Source of the DNA: Micromonospora sp. NBC_01813
Lineage (GTDB): Bacteria; Actinomycetota; Actinomycetes; Mycobacteriales; Micromonosporaceae
DNA length: 64,000 nt
Assembly (NCBI RefSeq): GCF_035917335.1
Contig: NZ_CP109067.1
Coordinates: 3,285,001-3,349,000 of the forward strand
Reading direction: 5' to 3'
In this document: in pieces, positions 42,757-50,290 of the stretch
Position numbering within the stretch: position 1 is the stretch's first letter
Layout of the letters: every line of letters starts with the position of its first letter
Translations under genes and position numbers: made by a program
Notes under the pieces: generated by a model
Seen by the model: only the letters and a program-made list of their open reading frames with translations
What the model was told of the DNA's origin: nothing
Databases searched by the model: none

Positions 42757-43326
42757 ATGTCGCCCATCGAGATCGTCATCACCATCGTCGCAGTCCTCGC
42801 CGTGATCGCGGCGGCCGCCGCGATCTGGGCCCTGCTACGTCGTCGCAACCTCCGCAGCACCTTCGGGCCCGAGTACGACCGGGTGGTCGCCGAGCAGGAC
42901 AGCCGCGGCGCCGCCGAACACGAGCTGCGCGAGCGGGCCCGCAAGCACGCCGAGCTGAACATCACTCCACTCAGCCCCGAGTCGCGGTCCCGGTACGCCG
43001 CTGCTTGGGAAGACGTCCAGGCACAGTTCCTCGACGCTCCCGGCGCGGCCGTGGGCAACGCCGACGAGCTGGTCACCCGGCTGGTTGCCGAGCGCGGCTA
43101 CCCCACCGGTGACTACGCCGAACAGGTCGCCCATCTCTCCGTCGAGCACGCCCGTACCCTCGGCAGGTACCGCGACGCCCACGAGATCCACCTGGCCAAC
43201 GAGCGCGGCGAGGCGAGCACCGAGCAGCTGCGGCAGGCCGTCGTGCACTACCGGGCGCTCTTCGCCGAGCTGCTCGGCGAGGATCCAGTCCAGACCCAGA
43301 CCCCCACTGAGGCATCTACCCGCTGA
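42757..43326 (+). CDS. Membrane-anchored small helical protein
   Basis: 189 aa. ATG at 42757 with AAGGAGG upstream. An N-terminal transmembrane helix (IEIVITIVAVLAVIAAAAAI, residues 4-26) is followed by a basic RRRNLR anchor. Residues 30-55 (STFGPEYDRVVAEQDSRGAA) and the rest form charged helices: RSRYAAAWEDVQAQFLDAPG, NADELVTRLVAERGYPT, HARTLGRYRDAHEIHLANER and TEQLRQAVVHYRALFAELLG. A similar cytoplasmic helical module recurs in the next gene. Conserved in many actinomycetes and proteobacteria as a hypothetical secreted or membrane protein. Function unknown. Confidence 0.7.
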   Translation: MSPIEIVITIVAVLAVIAAAAAIWALLRRRNLRSTFGPEYDRVVAEQDSRGAAEHELRERARKHAELNITPLSPESRSRYAAAWEDVQAQFLDAPGAAVGNADELVTRLVAERGYPTGDYAEQVAHLSVEHARTLGRYRDAHEIHLANERGEASTEQLRQAVVHYRALFAELLGEDPVQTQTPTEASTR

Positions 43327-43337
43327 GGAGACCCGAC

Positions 43338-44093
43338 ATGGCCCGCACGGACCAGTGGAACGACGAGCGTACCGAGGTCATCACCACCCACCAGACCGAC
43401 CATGACCAGGCCTACCGGCAGGACGGGACCGGCTCCGACCGTGACCCGCACGACGCCGAACAGGACGGTCACGACCCCGACCGGACCCAGGTCGTGACCG
43501 GGATCGCGACGCCGGACCGGGACGAACCGGTCCACTACCAGCCGGTCGAGCAGCCGACCGCGTTCGGCGCGGCCACCGTCGGTGGCGCTGTCGCCGCCTC
43601 CGCGATGGCTGGCCCCGAGCGCCTGCACGAGCAGCGCGACCCCCGCGACGACGACACCGTACGGGTGGGTGACGGACCGGTGCCCGACGAGACGGCGATC
43701 GGCCGGGCGGACCAGGACGACACCGTTGTCGTCCCGACCGACACCGAGACCGACCCGACCGACCCCGACGAGGTCACCGCGCTGCCCACTGACATGCCGG
43801 CGGACACCTCGGCCGAGACCACCGGCGGAGCCGCGTTCTTCGCCGACGACGAGGCGACCGCCTTCCGGGACCGCTGGCGCGACGTACAGCTGCGGTTCGT
43901 CGACGACCCGCACGCGGCCGCCGGCGAGGCGCAGGGGTTGGTGACCGAGGCGGTGGAGGCGCTCACCGCGGCGCTCACCGCACAGCGCGACGAACTCAGC
44001 GGTTGGACCAGCGCGGGGCCCGAGGACACCGAGCAGCTGCGGATGGCGGTCCGCCGCTACCGCGACCTGCTCGACCGGGTGCTCGCCATCTGA
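43338..44093 (+). CDS. Acidic protein with a C-terminal module like the upstream gene
   Basis: 251 aa. Residues 1-165 are a long acidic, Asp/Thr-rich disordered tail (THQTDHDQAYRQDGTGSDRD) with one hydrophobic patch (AATVGGAVAASAMAGPERLH). The last 85 residues (FADDEATAFRDRWRDVQLRF, ... AHP-type DDPHAAAGEAQGLVTEAVEA ..., EDTEQLRMAVRRYRDLLDRV) align with the module of the previous gene, including the W-x-D-V-Q and R-x-Y/H-x-L blocks. The two genes lie 12 bp apart, so this is an in situ paralogue pair. The role is not known. Confidence 0.68.
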   Translation: MARTDQWNDERTEVITTHQTDHDQAYRQDGTGSDRDPHDAEQDGHDPDRTQVVTGIATPDRDEPVHYQPVEQPTAFGAATVGGAVAASAMAGPERLHEQRDPRDDDTVRVGDGPVPDETAIGRADQDDTVVVPTDTETDPTDPDEVTALPTDMPADTSAETTGGAAFFADDEATAFRDRWRDVQLRFVDDPHAAAGEAQGLVTEAVEALTAALTAQRDELSGWTSAGPEDTEQLRMAVRRYRDLLDRVLAI

Positions 44094-44118
44094 CCGCTAC
44101 TCCGCCGCTGACCACCAC

Positions 44119-44155
44119 ATCTGCCCCCGACGCCGTGACGGCGTCGGGGGCAGAT
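44119..44155 (+). terminator. Perfect terminator hairpin
   Basis: A perfect 17-bp stem (arms 44119-44135 and 44139-44155) with a 3-nt loop, 25 bp after the previous stop codon. It is followed by TGATTGTT, a weak T-tract. Confidence 0.85.
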
Positions 44156-44213
44156 GATTGTTCGCCGCCGTCGCGGGTACCGGCCACTTGAAGGATCCGA
44201 CGGGAGGCACGTG

Positions 44214-44525
44214 ATGACGGACCGGGACAGCGCGATCGGGCGGGCACCGCTGGAGGATGAGCCGGAAGTGGCCGCGGCGGTCGAGGATGACACCACCGTG
44301 CCGCTGCTGGTGACCGACCCGGACGGCGAGCAGGACAGCCCGGACTTCCGGCCACCGGCGGGCAACACCGGCCCGCCACGGCTGCGTACCGGGGCGGAGC
44401 AGCCCTGGGACCCGGTGGATCTCGCGGTGGCCAAGGGCGGCGACGGCACCCGCGAGCAGGTGGAGCAGGCCCGGCAGGAACTCGAGCGGGACGGCGCGGC
44501 GGCGATCGAACGCACCGTGCCGTGA
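44214..44525 (+). CDS. Small acidic hypothetical protein
   Basis: 103 aa, ATG at 44214 (a GTG at 44211 is in frame) with GGGAGG upstream. Hydrophilic throughout, with an acidic first half (DEPEVAAAVEDDTTVPLL), a Pro-rich middle and a helical end (REQVEQARQELERDGAAAIE). No domain recognised. It lies between two strong hairpins, so it is its own transcription unit, possibly continuing the small-protein cluster upstream. Confidence 0.6.
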   Translation: MTDRDSAIGRAPLEDEPEVAAAVEDDTTVPLLVTDPDGEQDSPDFRPPAGNTGPPRLRTGAEQPWDPVDLAVAKGGDGTREQVEQARQELERDGAAAIERTVP

Positions 44526-44553
44526 CTCCCGCCCGCCCGCCGGGCGGCATGGG

Positions 44554-44591
44554 GCGGGGCCCGGTGCGAAAGTGTCCGCACCGGGCCCCGC
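44554..44591. terminator. Convergent terminator hairpin
   Basis: A perfect 15-bp stem (GCGGGGCCCGGTGCG / CGCACCGGGCCCCGC) with an 8-nt loop, between the 103-aa gene and the end of the cellobiohydrolase gene. Confidence 0.8.
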
Positions 44592-44613
44592 TCAGCGGTC
44601 GCGACCGGCGTTG

Positions 44614-46437
44614 TTACAGCGCCGGGTGCGCGTTCGCCATGAGCTCCTGGATCTGGGCGGAGAACCAGTGTCCGGAGACCGGCGCGTTGGGCAGCGCACC
44701 ACTCATGTTGTTGTTGTTACGCGGGTTGCCGGCGTACGTCGGGTCGCACATCCGGTCGAAGCCCTTGCCCTCGTCGTTCGGGATCAGCTCGCTGGAGCCG
44801 TCCGACTCGCCCGGGGGCTTGATCCAGACGTAGGCGTCGATGCCCGTGGCCGGCGCGGACCGGGGCCGCTCGCCCAGACCTGCACCGGACTGGTTGCACC
44901 AGTTGCCCTTCTGGAACCGACGGTCGATCCGCGACTCGTCGACCCGGGTGTTGATGTCGCTGGCGTTGCTGGCACCGGTCGGCCGGTCCGGACCGCCCCA
45001 CCCGTTGCGCGAGGTGTCGATCAGCATGCCGACGTTCGAGGAGAAGCCGGCCTGCACCAGCCGCGAACGGAACGCCTGGGCGAACGACAGCTCGTCGTTG
45101 TACATGTTCCAGTCGATCCAGTCGGACTGACGGGTGTTGCTGTCGACGGTGAGGTACGGCTCCTGCAGCGCCGAGTAGTTGGCGGTGTTGGTGATGAAGC
45201 CGTGCACGTCGGACAGGGACGCACCGGACGCCTGCGCGGCCTGGGCGATGATCGTCGCCGACGGACCGAAGTTGTCGTCCCAGCCGATCCAGCCGTGGTG
45301 GCCAGCGTCGATGTAGTTGTAGACGTTCGGCACGTCGGCCAGGTTGGCGACCGCGTAGCCGACACCGTTGACGTAGTTGCCGTTGGCCAGCATCACGTCA
45401 CACTCGGGGGTGGCCGTCGCCCGGCTGCCCACGTTGGTCACCAGGTTCGGCAGCGAGTCGATCTCGATCACCGAGATGATCCGCAGGTTGCGGTACTCCG
45501 CGCGGCCCATGATCTCCGCGATCGGGTCGATGTACTCCGTGCGGTAGGTGTCGATCTCGGTCGGGCCGAGCTCACCGTTGGAGGCCAGCGCGGCGCAGTC
45601 GCGGCCGGGCAGGTTGTAGATCACGATCTGGATCACCATCGGCCGGCTGCCGTTGGCGGCGTCCTGGCGGACCGCCTCGTCGAGGTGGTCGGACAGGCCC
45701 ATGTCGCCGGTGGTCGGGCTGTTGTTGCCGTAGATGGCGCTGGTGCGGTCCAGCCAGACTCCGGTCGGCTGGTTGGCGATCCGGCTACCGCCCGGCTCGG
45801 CCGCGACGTTCGCGCTCCAGATCGGGTTCACGTACACGTCGGCACCGACGTACGGGTTGTCGACCCGAGGCCCGCCCGGCGGCGGAGTGGTCGGCGGCGG
45901 CCCGGTGGTGGGCGGCGGCGCGGTCGTGGGTGGCGCGGTGGTGGGCGGGGTCGTGGTGGGCGGCGGGCCGGTGGTGGGCGGCGGGCCGGTCGTCGGGCCG
46001 GTGGTGCCGTTGCAGGCGACACCGTTGAGGCGGAACACGGTCGGCGCGGTGTTGGTGCCCGAGTAGCTGGCGTTGAAGCCGGGGTTGACGCTGGAGTTGG
46101 TGCCCAGCGAGCCGTTCCAGGCCGCGTTGCGCAGGGTCACCCGGGTGCCGCTCTGGGTGTACTCGCTGTTCCACGCCTGCTGGACGCGCTGGTTGCCGGA
46201 GTAGTCGAACTCCAGGTTCCAGTTGCTGAGCGGGTCACCGAGGTTGGTGACGGTCAGGTTGGCGGTGAAGCCGGTGTTCCACTGGTTGACCGAGTAGGTG
46301 ACGCGACACCCGGCCGCAGCGCTGGCCTGGGTGGCCGCGACGACGAGTACGCCGGAGCCGAGCACGACCGCCGCTGCGGCGGTCAGACCGCGACGCAACG
46401 TCGAGCGCCCAGCGCCGCGTAGTGGGTTCAGATTCAT
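44614..46437 (-). CDS. Secreted GH6 cellobiohydrolase/cellulase with N-terminal CBM2
   Basis: 607 aa from the ATG at 46437 (GAGGAG upstream). Signal peptide of about 42 residues (RRGLTAAAAVVLGSGVLVVA, cut after ASA). Residues 43-150 are a CBM2 (CRVTYSVNQWNTGFTANLTV, NWNLEFDYSGNQRVQQAWNS, RNAAWNGSLG) with its flanking Cys pair. A Thr/Pro linker (TTGPPPTTGPPPTTTPPTTA) joins it to the GH6 domain: NPIWSANVAAEPGG, LPGRDCAALASNGELG with the catalytic-loop Asp, SVIEIDSLPNLVTN, and YIDAGHHGWIGWDDNF. Inverting exo-type beta-1,4-glucanase acting on cellulose outside the cell. A CebR-like box lies about 190 bp upstream. Confidence 0.92.
   Translation of the reverse strand: MNLNPLRGAGRSTLRRGLTAAAAVVLGSGVLVVAATQASAAAGCRVTYSVNQWNTGFTANLTVTNLGDPLSNWNLEFDYSGNQRVQQAWNSEYTQSGTRVTLRNAAWNGSLGTNSSVNPGFNASYSGTNTAPTVFRLNGVACNGTTGPTTGPPPTTGPPPTTTPPTTAPPTTAPPPTTGPPPTTPPPGGPRVDNPYVGADVYVNPIWSANVAAEPGGSRIANQPTGVWLDRTSAIYGNNSPTTGDMGLSDHLDEAVRQDAANGSRPMVIQIVIYNLPGRDCAALASNGELGPTEIDTYRTEYIDPIAEIMGRAEYRNLRIISVIEIDSLPNLVTNVGSRATATPECDVMLANGNYVNGVGYAVANLADVPNVYNYIDAGHHGWIGWDDNFGPSATIIAQAAQASGASLSDVHGFITNTANYSALQEPYLTVDSNTRQSDWIDWNMYNDELSFAQAFRSRLVQAGFSSNVGMLIDTSRNGWGGPDRPTGASNASDINTRVDESRIDRRFQKGNWCNQSGAGLGERPRSAPATGIDAYVWIKPPGESDGSSELIPNDEGKGFDRMCDPTYAGNPRNNNNMSGALPNAPVSGHWFSAQIQELMANAHPAL
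45888..46003 (-). repeat. Thr/Pro linker-coding repeats
   Basis: Tandem-like repeats of short GGCGG/GGTGGT units encode the PPTTGPPPTT linker between CBM2 and GH6. Such linker DNA is repetitive and prone to length change. Confidence 0.7.
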
Positions 46438-46626
46438 GCGGAGTTGTCTCCTCGCGACATAACTGGTCGCCGGCATGGATGCCGGGGACCCTGGTGAGGT
46501 CGGTGCACCGCCTGCCGTCACACGGACGACTCGGCGGGCGTGATCGCCGACCGGAGAACCCGGTTGCCCTCGACGACCCACTGTGCTTGGCTGGCTCCGC
46601 AGCGCCAATCGATCATCATCATCCCA

Positions 46627-46640
46627 TGGGAACGCTCCCA
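46627..46640. promoter_or_regulatory. CebR-like operator upstream of the cellulase
   Basis: TGGGAACGCTCCCA matches the palindromic CebR operator TGGGAGCGCTCCCA of Streptomyces at 13 of 14 bases. CebR is a LacI-type repressor released by cello-oligosaccharides. It lies about 190 bp before the GH6 start. No cebR gene is in this window, so the repressor must be encoded elsewhere. Confidence 0.72.
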
Positions 46641-46710
46641 CCGCAACCATCCGGAAACCTCCCGGTGATGATCCCGCCACCCGCCACCGCCCGGCTCGCT
46701 GACTCGTGAA

Positions 46711-46902
46711 TCAGCCCCGAGGTGGCGAGGGCCGCACCCACCAGCGCCTCGCCCACCGGACAGGCCACCACCGGTTCCACCACCGGCCGCCACGCCGGAA
46801 TCGACCGCAACGCGACGGTCCGCAGGAAGAGCAGTCCGTCCCGCGCCGATAGTGGGTGTGCGCCGCGCGCGGGTGGCCGCACCGGCAGACGTCAGCCGAC
46901 AT
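46711..46902 (-). CDS. Small Cys/His-rich protein, possibly frameshifted
   Basis: 63 aa from the ATG at 46902. Residues 4-32 read DVCRCGHPRAAHTHYRRGTD CSSCGPSRCGRFRR: two Cys pairs and three histidines, the pattern of a small zinc-binding actinobacterial protein seen elsewhere with the form CRCGHP-x-x-H-x-HYR-x-GTDC. The tail (GGRWWNRWWPVRWARRWW) is implausible, while a neighbouring frame continues with PAWRPVVEPVVACPVGEALV, which suggests a frameshift or an early stop near 46797. Real gene likely; exact end unknown. Confidence 0.4.
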   Translation of the reverse strand: MSADVCRCGHPRAAHTHYRRGTDCSSCGPSRCGRFRRGGRWWNRWWPVRWARRWWVRPSPPRG

Positions 46903-47093
46903 CGGCGCCCTCCTCATGGTCGACGGCCGCTGCGGGTGTGACCCGGGTCACCGACCCGCCTCATGACCGAAATAACCGTCATATCTGGTTGTTGACCCCC
47001 GGTGATGGACCGCTAGTCAGTCCGGGCGGCACGCGAACGGCCCCGCGTCGCCTGATGTCCCGCACACCCTCCCACCCCCCGGAGGACACCAGC

Positions 47094-47966
47094 ATGTCCG
47101 TCTCCACGAACACCCGCCAGCTGCCGACGACCACGTCCGCCACCCAGCCGCCCCGGCCCACCTCCCCGGCTGCCCCGCAGACGCCACGGCCGTCGGTCAC
47201 CGTCGTCGTTCCCGCCCTCAACGAGGAGCGGAACCTGCCACACGTGTTCGCCCGGCTGCCCCGCGACATCGACGAGGTCATCGTCGTCGACGGCGGATCG
47301 GTGGACCGCACCGTCGAGGTCGCCCGCGAGCTGCTGCCCTCGGTACGGATCGTGCGACAGACCCGTACCGGCAAGGGGAACGCGCTCGCCTGCGGCTTCG
47401 CGGCGGCGACCGGTGACATCGTCGTGATGATCGACGCCGACGGGTCGACCGACCCCGCCGAGATCCCCGGCTTCGTGGCCGCCCTGCTCGCCGGCGCCGA
47501 CTTCGCCAAGGGTTCCCGCTTCCGTGCCGGCGGCAGCAGTCACGACATCACCCCGCTACGCCGAGTCGGCAACGAAGGCCTGAACGGGATCGTCAACCTG
47601 CTGTTCGGCACCCGCTTCACCGACCTGTGCTACGGCTACAACGCCTTCTGGCGGCGGGTACTGCCGGCACTCGACCTGCCCGACCCGGCCACGCCGGCAC
47701 CCGGCAGCGGCAAGCTGTGGGGCGACGGGTTCGAGATCGAAACCCTGATCAACGTACGGGTCGCCGGACACGGCCTGCGCATCGCCGAGGTCCCCAGCAT
47801 CGAATACCTGCGAATCCACGGTGAGAGCAACCTCAACACGGTGCGCGACGGCACCCGGGTGCTGCGCACCATCCTCAGCGAGTTCCGCCGGGACCGGCGG
47901 CTGCGCCGAAAGAGCCGGGCCAACGCACCGACCACCGCCACGCCGGTGTACGCCGAGGAGGGCTGA
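47094..47966 (+). CDS. Family 2 glycosyltransferase (dolichyl-phosphate type)
   Basis: 290 aa from the ATG at 47094 with GGAGG at -9. GT2 fold (GT-A): VTVVVPALNEERNLPHVFAR, DEVIVVDGGSVDRTVEVARE, GKGNALACGFAAATGDIVVM, with the catalytic IDADGS (D-x-D) near residue 118, and GSRFRAGGSSHDITPLRRVG, LCYGYNAFWRR. It resembles polyprenyl-phosphate sugar transferases that use UDP/GDP sugars, but lacks obvious membrane helices. First gene of the polysaccharide assembly operon. Confidence 0.88.
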   Translation: MSVSTNTRQLPTTTSATQPPRPTSPAAPQTPRPSVTVVVPALNEERNLPHVFARLPRDIDEVIVVDGGSVDRTVEVARELLPSVRIVRQTRTGKGNALACGFAAATGDIVVMIDADGSTDPAEIPGFVAALLAGADFAKGSRFRAGGSSHDITPLRRVGNEGLNGIVNLLFGTRFTDLCYGYNAFWRRVLPALDLPDPATPAPGSGKLWGDGFEIETLINVRVAGHGLRIAEVPSIEYLRIHGESNLNTVRDGTRVLRTILSEFRRDRRLRRKSRANAPTTATPVYAEEG

Positions 47967-47969
47967 CCG

Positions 47970-48995
47970 ATGCGTCCACCGTCCGTCAGCGTCGTCGTCC
48001 CGACCCATCACCCCGACCGGCTCACCGGGCTACGGACCGCGATCGACTCCGTCCGCCGTCAGGACCCGCCGCCCGCCGAGATCATCGTCGTGGTCGACCA
48101 CCACCCGGCCCTCGCCGAGCGGATCGCCCGGGAACTGCCCGACGTCACGGTGCTCGCCAACGCGTACCAGCGGGGGGTCTCCGGCAACCGCAACACCGGC
48201 GCGGAGCACGCCCACGGCGAACTCGTCGTCTTCCTCGACGACGACGTCGTCGCCCACCCGGGCTGGCTGGCCGGACTGGTCGCCGCCTTCGACGACCCCA
48301 CGGTCGTCGGAGCCGGCGGCGGCATCGAACCCGCCTGGGAACGGACGCAACCCGCCTGGTTCCCCGACGAGTTCCGCTGGGCCGTCGGCGGCTCGTACGC
48401 CGGGCAGCCGGCCCACCCCGGACCGGTCCGCAACGTCTGGTCGGCCAGCATGGCGGTACGCCGCAGCGCCTTCCTCGCCGCCGGCGGGTTCCGCACCGGG
48501 TTCGGCAAGGTCGGCAACCGGGCCCGCCCCGAGGACACCGAACTCTGCCTACGGATGAGCGCCGTCACCGGCGGCCAGTGGTGGTACGTACCGCAGTCGG
48601 TGATCTCGCACGGCGTGCCGGCCAGCCACAGCACGTTCCGGTACTTCCTGCGCCGCTGCGTCGCCGAAGGACGCGGCAAGATCCTGATGGCCCGGCTGCT
48701 CGACGGCACCGGAAGTCTCGGCGCCGAACAGGACTACCTGCGCCGCACCCTGCCCCGCGCGCTACGGCGGGAAGCCACCTCCGCGCTGCGCCGCGACGGC
48801 GGCCGACACGCCGCCCGGGCCGGCGCGATCCTGGCCGGCACCGCCGCCGCGGCCACCGGGGCCCTGATCGAACTCGCCAGCTCCGCCCGCCGCACCGCCA
48901 CACCCGGTACCACCGCACCAGGCACCGACGCCCCAGCGCCGGCAACCGACGCCCCGACGCCATCCCCGAACGAGTCGATCGGAGTCGCCCGATGA
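47970..48995 (+). CDS. Family 2 glycosyltransferase
   Basis: 341 aa, ATG 3 bp after the previous stop. GT-A features: SVSVVVPTHHPDRLTGLRTA, GVSGNRNTGAEHAHGELVVF, LDDDVVAHPGWLAGLVA with DDD metal-binding residues near residue 90, and FGKVGNRARPEDTELCLRMS (the ED acceptor motif). Probably adds a sugar to the lipid-linked exopolysaccharide repeat. Next gene overlaps by 4 bp (ATGA). Confidence 0.9.
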   Translation: MRPPSVSVVVPTHHPDRLTGLRTAIDSVRRQDPPPAEIIVVVDHHPALAERIARELPDVTVLANAYQRGVSGNRNTGAEHAHGELVVFLDDDVVAHPGWLAGLVAAFDDPTVVGAGGGIEPAWERTQPAWFPDEFRWAVGGSYAGQPAHPGPVRNVWSASMAVRRSAFLAAGGFRTGFGKVGNRARPEDTELCLRMSAVTGGQWWYVPQSVISHGVPASHSTFRYFLRRCVAEGRGKILMARLLDGTGSLGAEQDYLRRTLPRALRREATSALRRDGGRHAARAGAILAGTAAAATGALIELASSARRTATPGTTAPGTDAPAPATDAPTPSPNESIGVAR

Positions 48996-50290
48996 GCTCA
49001 CGCATCCCGACCTCAGCCACGGCCGTCGCCACCGACCGAATCCCGGCCACCGTCGTCGACCTGGAACTCGCCGGCCAGATCCCGGACATCCTGGGCGTCG
49101 ACCCGCACGGACGCCGGGTGGAACGCGCCTGGGTACTCGTCCGGCAGTTCACCCAGCCGATCGGCGCGCTGCTGATCGACGTACCGCCGCAGGGGTTGGC
49201 CGCCGCGGACCTCGCCGCCGCAGTCGACCAGGAGATCCCGCCGGCGACCCGGCCCGAACCCGGCTACCTGACCAGTCGCGCGGAGATCCTGACCGACGCC
49301 CCGCACATCACCGTGGTCGTCTGCACCCGCGAACGCCCCGACGGGCTGGCCCGCACCCTGGACAGCGTCCTCGCCCAGCGCTACCCCCGATTCCGGGTGC
49401 TGGTCGTGGACAACGCCCCGGTCAGCGACGGCACCGTACGGGTGGTGGCCGACGCGGCCGCCCAGGCGACGGCCGCCGGTCACGGCACGGTCGACTACGT
49501 GCGGGAGCCCCGCCCCGGGCTGTCCCACGCCCGCAACCGGGCGCTGCGGGCCGCCGCCGGGGAGATCGTCGCCTGGATCGACGACGACGAGATCGCCGAC
49601 CCGCACTGGCTCGCCGAGGTGGCCCGCGCGTTCGCCGAACACCCCGAGGCCGACGTCGTCACCGGCGCCATCGTGCCGGCCGAACTCGCCACCGACGCCC
49701 AGTTGTGGTTCGAGCAGTACGGCGGGCACAGCAAGGGCCGCGCCTTCGCCCCCGACGTCTTCTCCCCCGCGACCGCGCACCGGCAGAGCCCGCTCTACCC
49801 GCTGCCGCCGTTCGGTGCCGGCGGCAACATGGTCTTCCGGCCGGGCGTCCTGGAACGCATCGGCGGCTTCGACACCGCGCTCGGTGCCGGCACCCCGGCG
49901 ATGGGCTCCGAGGACACCCTGGCCCTGATGCAGGTGCTGGTCGCCGGCGGCACCGTCGCCTACCAGCCGAGCGCCCTGGTCTGGCACCACCACCGGCGGG
50001 ACCTGGCCGGGCTGCGCAACCAACTCGTCGGCTACGGCACCGGCCTGACCGCCGCGTACACCAGCCTGCTGCTGCGCGACCCACGGCTGATCCGGCCGCT
50101 GCTGCGGCTCGCCCCGACCGCGCTGCGGGACACCTTCGGCGACAGTGACCGGCTCGCCGGGCTGCGTGCCGACTTCCCCCGTGGCCTGGTCGGCGCCAAC
50201 CGGCGCGGGCTGCTCACCGGGCCGGTCAAGTACCTGCGTAGTCGGCTCGCCGACCGGCGGCTGCGGCGCCGGACCCGGAGCCTGCCGTGA
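48992..50290 (+). CDS. Family 2 glycosyltransferase with N-terminal extension
   Basis: 432 aa, ATG overlapping the previous stop. Residues 1-100 are an extension (VVDLELAGQIPDILGVDPHG, RRVERAWVLVRQFTQPIGAL) seen in many actinomycete cell-surface glycosyltransferases. GT-A domain after about residue 105: ITVVVCTRERPDGLARTLDS, VLAQRYPRFRVLVVDNAPVS, YVREPRPGLSHARNRALRAA, VAWIDDDEIADPHW (D-D-D), GAGTPAMGSEDTLALMQVLV. Next gene overlaps by 4 bp (GTGA), so the run is translated in series. Confidence 0.9.
   Translation: MSSRIPTSATAVATDRIPATVVDLELAGQIPDILGVDPHGRRVERAWVLVRQFTQPIGALLIDVPPQGLAAADLAAAVDQEIPPATRPEPGYLTSRAEILTDAPHITVVVCTRERPDGLARTLDSVLAQRYPRFRVLVVDNAPVSDGTVRVVADAAAQATAAGHGTVDYVREPRPGLSHARNRALRAAAGEIVAWIDDDEIADPHWLAEVARAFAEHPEADVVTGAIVPAELATDAQLWFEQYGGHSKGRAFAPDVFSPATAHRQSPLYPLPPFGAGGNMVFRPGVLERIGGFDTALGAGTPAMGSEDTLALMQVLVAGGTVAYQPSALVWHHHRRDLAGLRNQLVGYGTGLTAAYTSLLLRDPRLIRPLLRLAPTALRDTFGDSDRLAGLRADFPRGLVGANRRGLLTGPVKYLRSRLADRRLRRRTRSLP

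Larger units (their letters stand above)
46438..47093. other. Intergenic region between GH6 and glycosyltransferase genes
   Basis: 656 bp between divergent genes. It holds the cellulase promoter region with the CebR-like box (46627-46640) and a small Cys/His-rich frame on the minus strand (46711-46902). The stretch nearest 47094 contains the glycosyltransferase promoter; GGAGG at 47081-47085 is its ribosome site. Confidence 0.5.

Noticed and set aside
44572-46422. Long open frame on the plus strand opposite the cellobiohydrolase gene, 616 codons.
   Set aside because: It runs opposite a full-length GH6 with clear catalytic motifs; the frame is a codon-bias shadow rich in Arg/Val with no domain and no ribosome site.
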